Source of the DNA: Oricola indica
GTDB taxonomy: Bacteria; Pseudomonadota; Alphaproteobacteria; Rhizobiales; Rhizobiaceae
Reading direction: 5' to 3'
Length of the DNA: 64,000 nucleotides
NCBI RefSeq assembly: GCF_019966595.1
Contig: NZ_JAINFJ010000003.1
Span: forward strand, 496,001 to 560,000
Shown here one piece after another: positions 8,944-18,336 of this stretch. Each line of letters starts with the position of its first letter. Positions within the stretch are counted from its first letter, which is position 1. The notes below the pieces were generated by a model. The model saw nothing but the letters and a program-made list of their open reading frames with translations. It searched no databases and was not told the origin of the DNA. The translations under genes and the position numbers were made by a program.

Positions 8944-10128
8944 TTATGATGTTTTCTGCAATCTATTTAGTAGCATGACCCACCTTTCGCCGTAGACCCG
9001 GGGACTAAATACTGTCTTTGCACGCTTGTGGCCAGCCAATGCGGCGGCCATCCGCCTGTTGTGATCGGTGGCCAAAGTCCTAACAGCTTGGGCAAGCGAC
9101 GTCACCGAAATGTCGGACAGGCAAAAACCAGTTTCATCACCGACTGTGGTCGGAATCTCGCCCTGATCCGACACGACCAAGCCACAACCCGCGGACATCG
9201 CCTCAAGCAGCACAAGCGGCTGTGCCTCGACTGGATAACGGCTCGGAAAAACAAAAACATGCGCCGATTCGAATAACTTCTCCTTCTCCTCCCCCCCGGC
9301 CCCCTCAATCCACCGCGCCGAGACGCCGGACAACGCGTTGAGTTCTGCGATTTTCTTCTCTATCCAAACTCGCTTGGTCTCCGGATTGATGAACCTTGTG
9401 CAAAATCCGGTGAAGGCCATCGGACCGACGAGGAGGATCTCGATCGGTCGAGGGAGCCGATCGTCAGCACTGGCCAATGCGAGGCACGCTTCGAGGAAGT
9501 CGGCGTAACCTTTGCTTTCGATCAGCAAACTTAGATGCAAGAGGACAAGCGGGGCTTGTGAGTTTTCGAAGAGTGCAATGTGCTTGGTACGTACACTTTC
9601 TTCAGTAGCAATGTCGAGGTCAGCGGTATTGGGCAACATTGTGATCCGCTCGCCAAGAACACCCAGCTTTATCAGTTGTTCGCGCTGTGACGCGCCCAAG
9701 ACTGTAATCTCATCCGAAGCGTTGAGCAACCGCAGGAAAAGGCGCATCTTCAGGCTATTTCGCGCCCACGTCATGAATACAGAGCCATGCAGCGACGTGA
9801 CAATTTTTCGGCGCGGCAAGAGCAGCCGAATGGCAAGATGCGGCACCCCCATTCGTAGAAAGCTGCTAAGGCTCTGGCCGTGATTGAAGACAATTACCGG
9901 TCGACCATTTAGCGCGTTTGCCACCAGTTTGACCCATGCCATCACCACTCCGGAGCCATACCGAAGCAGACGCCCAAGCCGCGGCTGGCTGCGGTCCATT
10001 GCGGTGAACTCGACCGATCGGCAATTCCATCCCACCGCTTTCAGCTCACGCATCGCGAGCAATGTCGCAGCGGTCTGACCGGAATAGGTAATTGCCTGAG
10101 GATATGCGAAGACAGCAGTTTGGTTCAT
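8944..10128 (-). CDS. Glycosyltransferase family 4 (GT-B fold)
   Basis: A 394-residue protein with the GT4 layout: an N-terminal acceptor domain with SLHGSVFMTWA, and a C-terminal donor domain with the conserved tail VEAQPLVLLEAMSAGCGLVV carrying the EX7E-like signature. The frame is open upstream to a TTG at 10317 directly after the previous stop. ATG at 10128 (MNQTAVFAYPQAITYSGQT) is preferred because family members begin with the first Rossmann strand just there and the extra 63 residues look unrelated. Likely adds a sugar to the lipid-linked repeat unit on the cytoplasmic face; donor and linkage unknown. Confidence 0.8.
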   Translation of the reverse strand: MNQTAVFAYPQAITYSGQTAATLLAMRELKAVGWNCRSVEFTAMDRSQPRLGRLLRYGSGVVMAWVKLVANALNGRPVIVFNHGQSLSSFLRMGVPHLAIRLLLPRRKIVTSLHGSVFMTWARNSLKMRLFLRLLNASDEITVLGASQREQLIKLGVLGERITMLPNTADLDIATEESVRTKHIALFENSQAPLVLLHLSLLIESKGYADFLEACLALASADDRLPRPIEILLVGPMAFTGFCTRFINPETKRVWIEKKIAELNALSGVSARWIEGAGGEEKEKLFESAHVFVFPSRYPVEAQPLVLLEAMSAGCGLVVSDQGEIPTTVGDETGFCLSDISVTSLAQAVRTLATDHNRRMAAALAGHKRAKTVFSPRVYGERWVMLLNRLQKTS

Positions 10129-10317
10129 TCGGGATAGCGTATCACCTCGCGTTCCGCGCCAATGCGGTGGAATGTTGAGTCCACGCAACGACACAACCCG
10201 CGAACGGCAACGTGCGCCGACTTGGGCCAAGTACCCATACCACCCGATCACGGAGTTACTAAACCGCACGACCGCATTACAAACGCCCCGACAAACACTG
10301 CCAGAACGTCTGCTCAA

Positions 10318-11088
10318 CTATCCTAACCCGATTTTCTTGAACGCATGATAATGGACCATGGTAAAAAAACCCAAGAGCGCATCCGCGGCGCTGTACTCTC
10401 GTCGGCGAATATTCGTCGTTTCCTTCCGGCAGAGTTCCTGCATGTTGGAAGTTTTGGTAGCTTCGTGCATGCGTTGGTATCCGAGAACCCCCCTCACGGT
10501 CTTTACCCTCGGCTTGATCGTCTTGAAGAACCTCACCACGAAATCGTAATCAAGAGCAAAGCCAAACGCCGGATTGAACTTCACCTGCTTTGCAAGATCA
10601 GTGCGATAGAGCGTGGCTTGGTTCGTGTAGTAAATGTTATAGCGTAACTGCCTCCAAGAAATCGGTCTGGTGTGTTTAAATGAATATGTTACCTTCCAGT
10701 CTCCTTCAATCAATTCTTTCACGCTCATGTCGAAGGCAACTACATCGAAGTCACTATATTGTTCCGAGTTGTCGAGGAATTGATCGAGGGTGTGTATGTC
10801 GAACATATCGTCACTATTTTGGAAAACAAACCAGCGTCCCATCGCGCGCTCGAGTCCCTTCTGAATTGCATCTGACTGGCCTCCATCAGGCTCCGATACG
10901 ATTACGTCATCATCGTCGAGATAGAGCTCGGCTATATTGACAGAATTATCTTGGGATCCACCGTCCATGAAAATGATCTCAAATTTAGAGCGATTCCGCG
11001 CGGTGGAGAGCGTCGATAGAAGCTCTTCGAGATAGGAGCCACCGTTGAAGTTCGGGATGACTATCGATAAAATCTTTTCGCCCGCCAA
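10318..11088 (-). CDS. Glycosyltransferase family 2 (TTG start)
   Basis: A 256-residue GT-A fold protein starting ILSIVIPNFNGGSYLEELL, with FMDGGSQDNS and the metal-binding acidic motif NSDD (around residue 92). It resembles WcaE-like transferases of colanic-acid-type loci. The start is TTG at 11088, with a good ribosome binding site (AAGGAAA, spacing about 5-6); no ATG is available before the catalytic domain. Followed closely by the GT4 gene. Predicted to extend the lipid-linked repeat unit. Confidence 0.8.
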   Translation of the reverse strand: MAGEKILSIVIPNFNGGSYLEELLSTLSTARNRSKFEIIFMDGGSQDNSVNIAELYLDDDDVIVSEPDGGQSDAIQKGLERAMGRWFVFQNSDDMFDIHTLDQFLDNSEQYSDFDVVAFDMSVKELIEGDWKVTYSFKHTRPISWRQLRYNIYYTNQATLYRTDLAKQVKFNPAFGFALDYDFVVRFFKTIKPRVKTVRGVLGYQRMHEATKTSNMQELCRKETTNIRRREYSAADALLGFFTMVHYHAFKKIGLG

Positions 11089-11245
11089 ACGCTTTCCTTT
11101 TAGCTACCGCCCGTTACTCAGCTAATTGAATAGATAAAACAGCTCTCGGTGGACGAACTTACGCATGCCTACTGCTTATCAATCCCATAAACCGCTTAAA
11201 AACGATACAGATGTCACTGTCTTTCATATATCTACTTTACTTCAA

Positions 11246-12535
11246 CTACCGGAGCGCAACTGGTCCCAATATTTTGGACCACACACGCCCCTGGAAGTGA
11301 AGGCTTTTCGACAGAGTTTCGTAGCGCCAACTCATTGGGGGGCGAGCGCCGCGCCCCCCATTGAGTTGGAGGATAACGAGGGGCAAGAGAAACGTTAACG
11401 CCCAAGTGACTTGCTGCGCGAAATAGCCGCGTGTCGGCAAAGACACTGCGAACAGAACTACTACCGCGATTGTGTAGTTTATATTTGGACTGCGCTTTAA
11501 GGTCGCATTCAATAGATACCCGAGAATAAATCCGAGAAGCAAAGCGCTGAATGGCAAGCCCACAATTCCGAACATCAACGTCGCCTGGCCCACGTCATGC
11601 ATCGCGGTTCCGGTATTTCGCAAGCCAGTGGTCACCTTGTTGTATGCGCCGAGGTAGGTCGCCCTAGGCTTGCTTGGGAAAATCGACGACGGGATGAACT
11701 GAGTGGCGACTAGAATGATCGGTTCGAACCCCACTTTTTCCAGAATGTCATGATGTTCAACTACAGCAATTGTGGAGATCGTAACGGTCTGCTCACCGCT
11801 CGCTAAGAAAGCGGTTCGTAGATCTAATTCGGCGTCTAGAAGATCGATGTTGGAGAATGAGCCGTAGGAGCGAATCTGTCCAAAAGCTCCAAGAATAATC
11901 GCAAGTAAGAAAGTCCCGACGATCAGTGCAAGCCGGCTGAATATTTTGGACCGCCCTACGGCGAAGGGCATGACTTCGGCGAAGAACAGGATCATAATTC
12001 GGTAGCGGAAACCGGCATATACAAACAGAATTAGCAGACCGACAAACCACATAGCGTTAAGCCAGCTTGGTCGCCGGCTGCGGCCAAAAAGGTATAAAGC
12101 TAGTGCTAGATCGAACCCGATAATAGTGAGCAGAAATGGTCCAGAGGTGAAGATGTTGCGCGAAAGCAGCGAATACGCAATCATCCCGGCCGCGATAACA
12201 ATAAGCCCCACATAGGCGACTCGGCTGCCCGGGCGTTCCACCTCAAGCCGGCGAAATCGGGACTTGAAAAAGGTATCGCGCCTGAATGCAAGTGGCGCTG
12301 AGGCGCGCATCCCCATCAGATAAAAAACGGTATATAGGAGTACTGCGATTGGGAACCTCCACGTAACGCTCGAGTGAGCGCCGCTGATCTCATCGACACC
12401 CTCGAGCGCCCAAGGCATCAGCACGAGATAAAGGGTAATCTGCGATATGAAAAAGGTCGGGTAGGAAAACAGGCCATACCGATAGATTGAGAACGAAAAT
12501 AGCATAATAAAGGATATCAGGTACCAGTCACTCAC
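11246..12535 (-). CDS. Wzy-like polysaccharide polymerase (multi-spanning membrane protein)
   Basis: A 429-residue, highly hydrophobic protein with about 10-12 predicted membrane segments and a periplasm-sized loop near residues 215-300 (contains ATQFIPSSIFPSKPRATYLG). The O-antigen and oligosaccharide repeat-unit polymerase family has this layout and very little sequence conservation. Place in a locus with a Wzx flippase and an initiating transferase supports the call. Start is GTG at 12535; an ATG at residue 11 is an alternative. The specific linkage formed is unknown. Confidence 0.72.
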   Translation of the reverse strand: MSDWYLISFIMLFSFSIYRYGLFSYPTFFISQITLYLVLMPWALEGVDEISGAHSSVTWRFPIAVLLYTVFYLMGMRASAPLAFRRDTFFKSRFRRLEVERPGSRVAYVGLIVIAAGMIAYSLLSRNIFTSGPFLLTIIGFDLALALYLFGRSRRPSWLNAMWFVGLLILFVYAGFRYRIMILFFAEVMPFAVGRSKIFSRLALIVGTFLLAIILGAFGQIRSYGSFSNIDLLDAELDLRTAFLASGEQTVTISTIAVVEHHDILEKVGFEPIILVATQFIPSSIFPSKPRATYLGAYNKVTTGLRNTGTAMHDVGQATLMFGIVGLPFSALLLGFILGYLLNATLKRSPNINYTIAVVVLFAVSLPTRGYFAQQVTWALTFLLPLVILQLNGGRGARPPMSWRYETLSKSLHFQGRVWSKILGPVALR

Positions 12536-12557
12536 TCAGCTTCGCCCCCGGCCGTCC

Positions 12558-13383
12558 CTAGCTATCTAGCAAGACTGTTGAAGAAATGTCGCGTTTGACT
12601 TTGAAGACGACCTCGTAATGGTTGTGGCAGGCAAAGTTGATCGCGAAGAAACGGTCGTCAAGCAATTCAACATTGACTTTGCGATGACTTCGTCCATCTT
12701 GAAAAAGCCAGCCTACATGAAGTAGACCATCGACGCGCTGCAACCAATGCCGACTGTCGACTGTCGACTGCATCGCCCGAAAGGCGATTTCGCCTTGATT
12801 TTCGGCTCCGATGGTGATCGTAGCTGCTCCGCAGAAATCGCGATAGTCGCAATCCCAGATATCGGCCTCAATGATCGGCCAGCGGCCATTGTCTCCCGCT
12901 TTCGGCCTGACGCCCATCAGCGATGCCCACGCTTCGGTCAGCGTGCCGCCGACTGAGAAGTGATCCGTAGACAGAAGTTTTTTCACCGCGGGCTGGTCCA
13001 GCACCGCCGCCAGGAACTTGGTTGCGATGTCTCCTTCCAGCAGCCTGTCGCGATTCATGGAGAACACCGAATGGTCCCAAGCCGCATCATTGACCCCGAT
13101 ATCACGAACCAGCGGAACAACAAATCGTACTCCAGCCGCTCCATCAAAATCGCTCCGAGCGGTTCGGACATAAAGGCCTGTAGCAGCATCGCCCTGAGCA
13201 GTCACTCCGGCGGAATCGACGGTCGCCCAATCGGCGTGTAAAGCATCGAAAGATCACCGCCATCGCCCCGAGCGCCTCATTCACGATCATCCAGGTACTG
13301 CGCAATGTACAGTTCTGCCGAACCAGCGCTTCCAAATCGATATTGTTTGAAAGCTCGCCTATTCGTTCGTCTCCGCCTCGCAT
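12558..13383 (-). pseudogene. IS5-family transposase relic fused to an unidentified gene end
   Basis: From ATG at 13383 the frame reads MRGGDERIGELSNNIDLEAL and IVNEALGAM, the N-terminus of an IS5-family transposase. Frameshifts near 13250-13140 change frame, after which NDAAWDHSVFSMNRDRLLEG and LLSTDHFSVGGTLTEAWAS continue the same transposase. At about 12890 the similarity ends. The frame stays open for about 110 more residues (GRWPIIEADIWDCDY ... DRFFAINFACHNHYEV) that are not transposase and were not recognised. They may be the 3-prime end of a locus gene cut by the insertion. The 5-prime half of that gene is missing. Confidence 0.68.
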
Positions 13384-13533
13384 CCACAGCATCCCAACAA
13401 AAACTCCGGGCCAATGGATCAAAATCAAGCCCCCAGAGTGACCCCTTATTCAACAACCGGATAGGCGCTCCTCTCGGCAATACCATGCAGTCGTGTAACT
13501 AAATCGCTTGTCGCGTAAAGGTCCCTCTGGGTC

Positions 13534-14766
13534 TCAGAAGATCTTGGAAATGTCTTCACGGAACGCCGCCCATGATCGCGATCGCGCAACATTCTCGGCG
13601 TTGGCTCGGATCATCGGCCATGCATCCAAGCTGTCAATTGCGCGATCGCAGGTCTTTTCGATGTCTTGCGCGAAGTAACCGTCGATAAGGAAACCTGACC
13701 GTCCGTCTTCGATAAGGTCAAAGCCCACGGTGTTTTTTGAACAGATTGCGGCAAGCCCATTTGCCATCGCCTCGGTTATCACCAAGCCGAACCCCTCGAC
13801 AAGGCTTGGCAGGACAAGAAAATCCTTCTGACGCGCATCCGCCCAGAGGGTTCTATCGTCAAGTAGCGTCTTCACAGTAATGTTTGCGGGCAGCCCGCCC
13901 AGCCAATGCTCGATCGCTCCCCGAGCAAAGGCAGCCTCGCGAGTGTAGACAGTCAGTTCAATGTCGGGCCGGGAGGCCGTCATGGCGACTAGCTCGAATA
14001 CGCCCTTCCGCACGACAAACTGCCCGACGAACGCAAGCCTTAGAGCGAAATCCGAGTCCCTGTCAGCTGCTCTTTCCTGGACCGCGTCAGAAACTTCAGG
14101 AAATCCGTACGGCACAAGATGAATTCGCGCACTGTTCACGCCTGCGGAGACTAAAGACTGTTTGACAAATGTACTGCTGCAGATCACTTCATCAGACCTA
14201 ATCACCTCTTCACGCAGACCCTTTAAATACTCCGTGTTTTCGGTCATCTCTTCTTCCTGAGAGCATAGCTCCTCCGTTAGCGCCGGACGAATTTCGAGGT
14301 ATGATTCGTAGATGCCGCGAATGCTCTGCGGGTGGGGATGCATCTGGAAAAGCGTGATCGCACAATCCCGTTTAATTGACGCAGGGAGATGCGCCAGCCC
14401 GCAATTATAGTAGAATAACGCCTTCCTGGCGCCAGTTCTCTTAATGACCTTACTTGCAAGTCGGCCAAGGAGGTAGCCACGCATCCGGTTCACGATCTTA
14501 TTGCGCGGATAAAAGCGCTCCAAGTAGTCCGCGATCAACAATCCGAGAGAGGAATGTACCACAACACTCAGTCCTGGCTCGTGGCGCTTCCAGACAGAAT
14601 TTCCGAATACTAATTTACTCAGAAAACCGAATGAGTGATCCGGCTGATAATAGAAATCGGTCACCAAGTGTGTATCACGCCCGGCTTCGCTGAGAGCTTT
14701 TGCGACCTGATAGTTGTCCCGGCGGCCATTGTGCACGACGACGACACGGTCTTCTGTTGATCGCAT
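13534..14766 (-). CDS. Glycosyltransferase family 4
   Basis: A 410-residue GT-B protein. The N-terminal domain is poorly conserved. The donor domain starts near RLAFVGQFVVRKGVFELV and ends with the signature LPSLVEGFGLVITEAMANGL, whose two glutamates are the EX7E pair. Start ATG at 14766. It lies 10 bases past the upstream GT2 gene on the same strand. Between its end and the polymerase gene is the IS5 relic, so the original neighbour may have been lost. Donor sugar not assignable. Confidence 0.82.
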   Translation of the reverse strand: MRSTEDRVVVVHNGRRDNYQVAKALSEAGRDTHLVTDFYYQPDHSFGFLSKLVFGNSVWKRHEPGLSVVVHSSLGLLIADYLERFYPRNKIVNRMRGYLLGRLASKVIKRTGARKALFYYNCGLAHLPASIKRDCAITLFQMHPHPQSIRGIYESYLEIRPALTEELCSQEEEMTENTEYLKGLREEVIRSDEVICSSTFVKQSLVSAGVNSARIHLVPYGFPEVSDAVQERAADRDSDFALRLAFVGQFVVRKGVFELVAMTASRPDIELTVYTREAAFARGAIEHWLGGLPANITVKTLLDDRTLWADARQKDFLVLPSLVEGFGLVITEAMANGLAAICSKNTVGFDLIEDGRSGFLIDGYFAQDIEKTCDRAIDSLDAWPMIRANAENVARSRSWAAFREDISKIF

Positions 14767-14776
14767 TGTTTAAATG

Positions 14777-15712
14777 CTACACTGTTTTGTTCAAAAGGGA
14801 TAATATCTCACCGGCGCGGCTAAGAAACCGGCCGTGAGTTACGACTTGGTGCCGCCAACGATGTGCTAGGTTTGCCAAGACTCTCAATATGACCATAGTT
14901 TCTCTTTTCTCGTTCACAACTCGCGGCGCAAACATATCGCGGAAGATCCAGTCTGTCTCGTCGCGCCCAAGTTCAGCCACAAGACGGTCCTTGACGTTTT
15001 CAAGAACCAAACGCTTCCATCGTACATGCTTTTCGACTGCAGAGAACGAGAGCGAGTTCGGGCGATGGATGTAGAGTGTTCCTGTCGCGCCACTGTGACG
15101 CCAGCCTCGAGCCACCGTGGCGAGACGCATCTTGAAATCCCAATCCTCGTAGAGCTCAATACCATGGGTCATCCCACCAGCTTTGATGTAAAGCTGCTTC
15201 GACATAAGCATGTCCCTTGGAATCGGTCCGCTTCGCGATGCAAAATTTCTTAGCGTAATCTTAGAGCTACTCTTAGCGGTCAATCCAGGGTCAAGAATGC
15301 TGGAGCGCCAAATGTTCTCGGCATCGATCATTGCAATAAAGGAATACGCGACCGCGTCTGGATCGCCGTTCAAAGCTCGCCACTCTTCCTCAATTTTGGA
15401 CGGAGCAAATAGATCGTCACCATCCAGATGTGTGACGAAGGGTTGTGTTGCTCGGCGTATTGCCAGGTCGCGATTTGCCGCCACGCCCACATTCTGTTGT
15501 CGCAGGATCGAGGTGACGTTCGCATAACGGTCGCAGAGACGCGCGACGAGATCGCGTGATCCATCAGTAGATCCATCGTCGGCGATTATGATTTCTGCTA
15601 TCGGACGGGTCTGGCCCAGAACAGAACGGACTGCCTTTTCCAAAGTCGGACGACTATTGTAGCTAGTGATAATACAACTGACGGGAAGTGTATTCGGCAC
15701 GGGATCAGACAT
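14777..15712 (-). CDS. Glycosyltransferase family 2
   Basis: A 311-residue GT-A protein. It begins close to the catalytic domain (PVSCIITSYNSRPTLEKAVR), with IIADDGSTDGSRD and the DXD-like THLDGDDLF near residue 100. An open frame extends 53 codons upstream. ATG at 15712 is chosen because it lies one base past the stop (15714) of the pyruvyl transferase gene, giving coupled translation, and because family members start here. Likely elongates the repeat unit. Confidence 0.85.
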   Translation of the reverse strand: MSDPVPNTLPVSCIITSYNSRPTLEKAVRSVLGQTRPIAEIIIADDGSTDGSRDLVARLCDRYANVTSILRQQNVGVAANRDLAIRRATQPFVTHLDGDDLFAPSKIEEEWRALNGDPDAVAYSFIAMIDAENIWRSSILDPGLTAKSSSKITLRNFASRSGPIPRDMLMSKQLYIKAGGMTHGIELYEDWDFKMRLATVARGWRHSGATGTLYIHRPNSLSFSAVEKHVRWKRLVLENVKDRLVAELGRDETDWIFRDMFAPRVVNEKRETMVILRVLANLAHRWRHQVVTHGRFLSRAGEILSLLNKTV

Positions 15713-15713
15713 G

Positions 15714-16868
15714 TCAGGTAACTGGCTCGTACAGCACCCGATCGAGGTAGGTTTCGATATTCTTGCCAAGCCGGTCGGCGACCTCAGTCTTTTCAGGCAT
15801 TTGCTTCCGCTGACGCTGTATTTCGGCCCAGACATGCCGGGGCGAGAGCGACTTGTGACTCCGGTGGCCATGGCAGACGGACGTCAACCCAAACTCCTTC
15901 ATGATCAGCCAAGTCTTACTGCGGCCCGCATTGAGCGCCGTACCATGGTAAAGATCGAGCGACACCACGGGCTGCCCAACCGATAGTGTGACAACCACCG
16001 GATGAAAGCGTACGCCCAAATAGCCAGACGACCGCGACAATAGCTCGAGCCATTGTATAGGAGAGATGGGAAGGCTCGCGCTGGCGAGCGCCCCTTCGTC
16101 AATGACGCCTTCAGGCGTAGGTATTGAGATGGTTTGATATCCGTCGGCCTGCGCAAACTGGCTAAACTCCCGGATCCAAGCCCGGTCCATAATCTGCATC
16201 GTGTTGACAACCACATACGGTTGCACAGCCGGCGACACATGTCGTGCCGCCCGCATTGTTTTGCGCAACGAAAAGACCGGGTCCGGCACAATCTCTGGTG
16301 TGATATTGGGGGCGATCCGCCGGATTTGGCGCAAGGTCCAAGCATCGCGCACCGAAATCCCGTCCATCGCTCGTAAGGCACGGGCCATTCCCTGCCGAGA
16401 AACCGCGTCCATACGCGACAGGTTGGATCCCATCGCGCTTGGGGCCAAAGCCACGCGCTTGGGCGCAGTCCCTGGCCCATCTGGAATCCCAGTCAACCAA
16501 TAGGGGTTGGGAAAGATCAGATCGGCGCGGCTGCTGGCCGGGTTTAGCCGAAAGACCGCGTCCGAGCCAGTAACGAACAGATCTGCCGGCGTCGCACGAA
16601 CGAGCCGCTCGAACCCCGCCTGATCCTCGATAGGTTTTGTTTGCGGCAGATTATCCTCCACAAAAAGCCTATGCGCCTCCTGTTGCGCGTGGGGAATCGA
16701 CTCTCGGTATTTCTCCACCAGCCCGCGAGGGCGAAAATCGACGAAATCTACATCGTAGCCACGCGCCTCCAACAATCTTTTCGTCCCCAACGCCTGCAGG
16801 TTGGCACCGAAATTCGGCACCCAATGGTGGGTCAGCACATAGGCCTTTTTGGTCGGTCCGACTATCAC
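15714..16868 (-). CDS. Polysaccharide pyruvyl transferase family protein
   Basis: A 384-residue GT-B-like protein with the hallmarks of the pyruvyl transferase family (PF04230): start HHWVPNFGANLQALGTKRLL, central LFVTGSDAVFRLNP, ISVRDAWTL, and the C-terminal YLGVRFHPVVVTLSVGQPVV, whose RFH is the conserved core. These enzymes move pyruvate from PEP to a sugar, forming an acidic ketal. Start is GTG at 16868, overlapping the TGA of the phosphatase-superfamily gene by 3-4 bases, so the two are translationally coupled. Predicted to make the polymer anionic. Confidence 0.85.
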   Translation of the reverse strand: MIVGPTKKAYVLTHHWVPNFGANLQALGTKRLLEARGYDVDFVDFRPRGLVEKYRESIPHAQQEAHRLFVEDNLPQTKPIEDQAGFERLVRATPADLFVTGSDAVFRLNPASSRADLIFPNPYWLTGIPDGPGTAPKRVALAPSAMGSNLSRMDAVSRQGMARALRAMDGISVRDAWTLRQIRRIAPNITPEIVPDPVFSLRKTMRAARHVSPAVQPYVVVNTMQIMDRAWIREFSQFAQADGYQTISIPTPEGVIDEGALASASLPISPIQWLELLSRSSGYLGVRFHPVVVTLSVGQPVVSLDLYHGTALNAGRSKTWLIMKEFGLTSVCHGHRSHKSLSPRHVWAEIQRQRKQMPEKTEVADRLGKNIETYLDRVLYEPVT

Positions 16869-18325
16869 TTCGCACCGTAAAGCTTAGCAGTAAGGCGATA
16901 AACCAGCCGAAGGTCCATAGGATCGTTCTCGCTCTTCAGCGCCGCCAGGGAGGTGTCGGCCATCAGGATCGGTTTCGTGCCCTTTTGGCCGCTATGCATG
17001 CCGCCGGCGCCGGTTAGCGTGGTCACTGGTCCGAAATTGTGATTGCGCCCGTACCAGTGGCTTCCCAAGATCGAAGGGAAGGCGTGCCCCGATTGCAGGA
17101 TCGAGACATCCGGCAATATCCTGGCCTGCGGCGCGTCCCCAAAGGTCGAGCGGTAGCGCACCGCCTGCATTGGAATCTGCCGCTGCTGCGCGATCCAGTT
17201 GAAGCTGTCGATGATGCCGTCGGTTTCTGCGCCAAGGGCATCGCCGGACACGGGCCCGCCGAAACGGTCTCTGTCGTTCACGTAGATCCCGTAGACATAG
17301 GTGCCGGAAAACGCCCGCGGTTGGTTCTTGGTATTGCGCCCCGCCGTCGCCGTCGCCCGAAAAACCTGACGCAGAGGCACGTCCGCCATCTCGGCGCGGA
17401 AGCGCGGGCGCAGCACCAACTTCGCCGCCGATTTCGCCAATGTGGTTCCCGACACGCCAAATTCGGCTAGCCCGGCCTCGGTCAGAAACCCATTGAAATC
17501 AACGTTATGCGTCCAAGGTACGATGCTGTGATCTGACGTCACAATGTGGTGCTTGGGCTGCAATTCATCGAATAATTTCGCCAGACAGTCGTCCAAAGTC
17601 CTCAGGTGGCTCTCGATGATCGCCAGCCATCCCTCGGACCAGCTTTGACGGCGAGTGTCCCCGCGCGGAACGCGCATCGCGTGGGCGACCTCGCTCATGC
17701 CCAGGAAAAGAAGGACTGTCGTCGCCCGGTAGGCCAAGAAGCCGAAGTCGATCTCTTGCGATTTCGCCAGCTTGACGAAGGTGCTGGTGCGCGCCTTCAT
17801 CATCTCCTCGATATGCTGGGTAAGGTCTCGCACGCTGGAGAAATCCTGCGCGCCGGGTCGGGTGTCGAAAATATATCCGGCCTGCTCGATTTCAGAGACA
17901 AGGGCCTTCGGATAGACGGCACCGTCAGGCAGACCGCCCTGAAAGATGCCGCCGCCACCGCCAGCCACGTAAAACCCGGGCACTGCCTGAGCCGGCGACG
18001 TCGTGGGGACGTTCATCATGCCGACACGGTCGCCAGCGTCTTCGGCGAGCCTCCAAATCGGGCGGAACTTGGCGGCAGCGCTCATCATCTCGTAATTGAA
18101 GCTGAAGTCGAAGGTTCGGCTGCCGTCAAAATTGGGCCTCATATACAGCCCGCCATTCTCGGACGCATCCTGTCCCGAAAGCATGCGCGCCCAGCCGCGC
18201 TGATTGAGGTCTTCTGTCACATCGAAGGTGACGTCGGCGTTCCGCAGAGACTGCCAAAACGGCATATCGAATGCGTCGAAGATCGCGGCGGTGCCGCCGT
18301 CAATGCCAACGACTAGCTGTTTCAT
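16865..18325 (-). CDS. Alkaline-phosphatase-superfamily protein (COG3379-like phosphodiesterase/nucleotide pyrophosphatase type)
   Basis: A 486-residue protein. The N-terminus VVGIDGGTAAIFDAF holds the first metal-binding aspartate (D9) and a candidate Thr nucleophile (T12). TSDHS at 263-267 gives the second metal site, and GMHSGQKGTKPI near residue 445 the last histidine. This order of motifs marks the type I phosphodiesterase branch of the superfamily. There is no signal peptide, so it is probably cytoplasmic. It sits between the flippase and pyruvyl transferase genes and overlaps the latter, so a role in building or modifying the polymer is likely. Whether it removes or transfers a phospho group is unknown. 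Confidence 0.72.
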   Translation of the reverse strand: MKQLVVGIDGGTAAIFDAFDMPFWQSLRNADVTFDVTEDLNQRGWARMLSGQDASENGGLYMRPNFDGSRTFDFSFNYEMMSAAAKFRPIWRLAEDAGDRVGMMNVPTTSPAQAVPGFYVAGGGGGIFQGGLPDGAVYPKALVSEIEQAGYIFDTRPGAQDFSSVRDLTQHIEEMMKARTSTFVKLAKSQEIDFGFLAYRATTVLLFLGMSEVAHAMRVPRGDTRRQSWSEGWLAIIESHLRTLDDCLAKLFDELQPKHHIVTSDHSIVPWTHNVDFNGFLTEAGLAEFGVSGTTLAKSAAKLVLRPRFRAEMADVPLRQVFRATATAGRNTKNQPRAFSGTYVYGIYVNDRDRFGGPVSGDALGAETDGIIDSFNWIAQQRQIPMQAVRYRSTFGDAPQARILPDVSILQSGHAFPSILGSHWYGRNHNFGPVTTLTGAGGMHSGQKGTKPILMADTSLAALKSENDPMDLRLVYRLTAKLYGAK

Positions 18326-18336
18326 GGGGCGTTCCT

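Noticed and set aside
10129-10317. 63-codon N-terminal extension of the GT4 gene starting with TTG
   Set aside because: Not part of the GT4 fold, and the ATG at 10128 begins the family-typical first strand.
11165-11398. Short plus-strand frame overlapping the end of the Wzy-like gene
   Set aside because: No ribosome binding site or similarity, and it overlaps the membrane protein gene.
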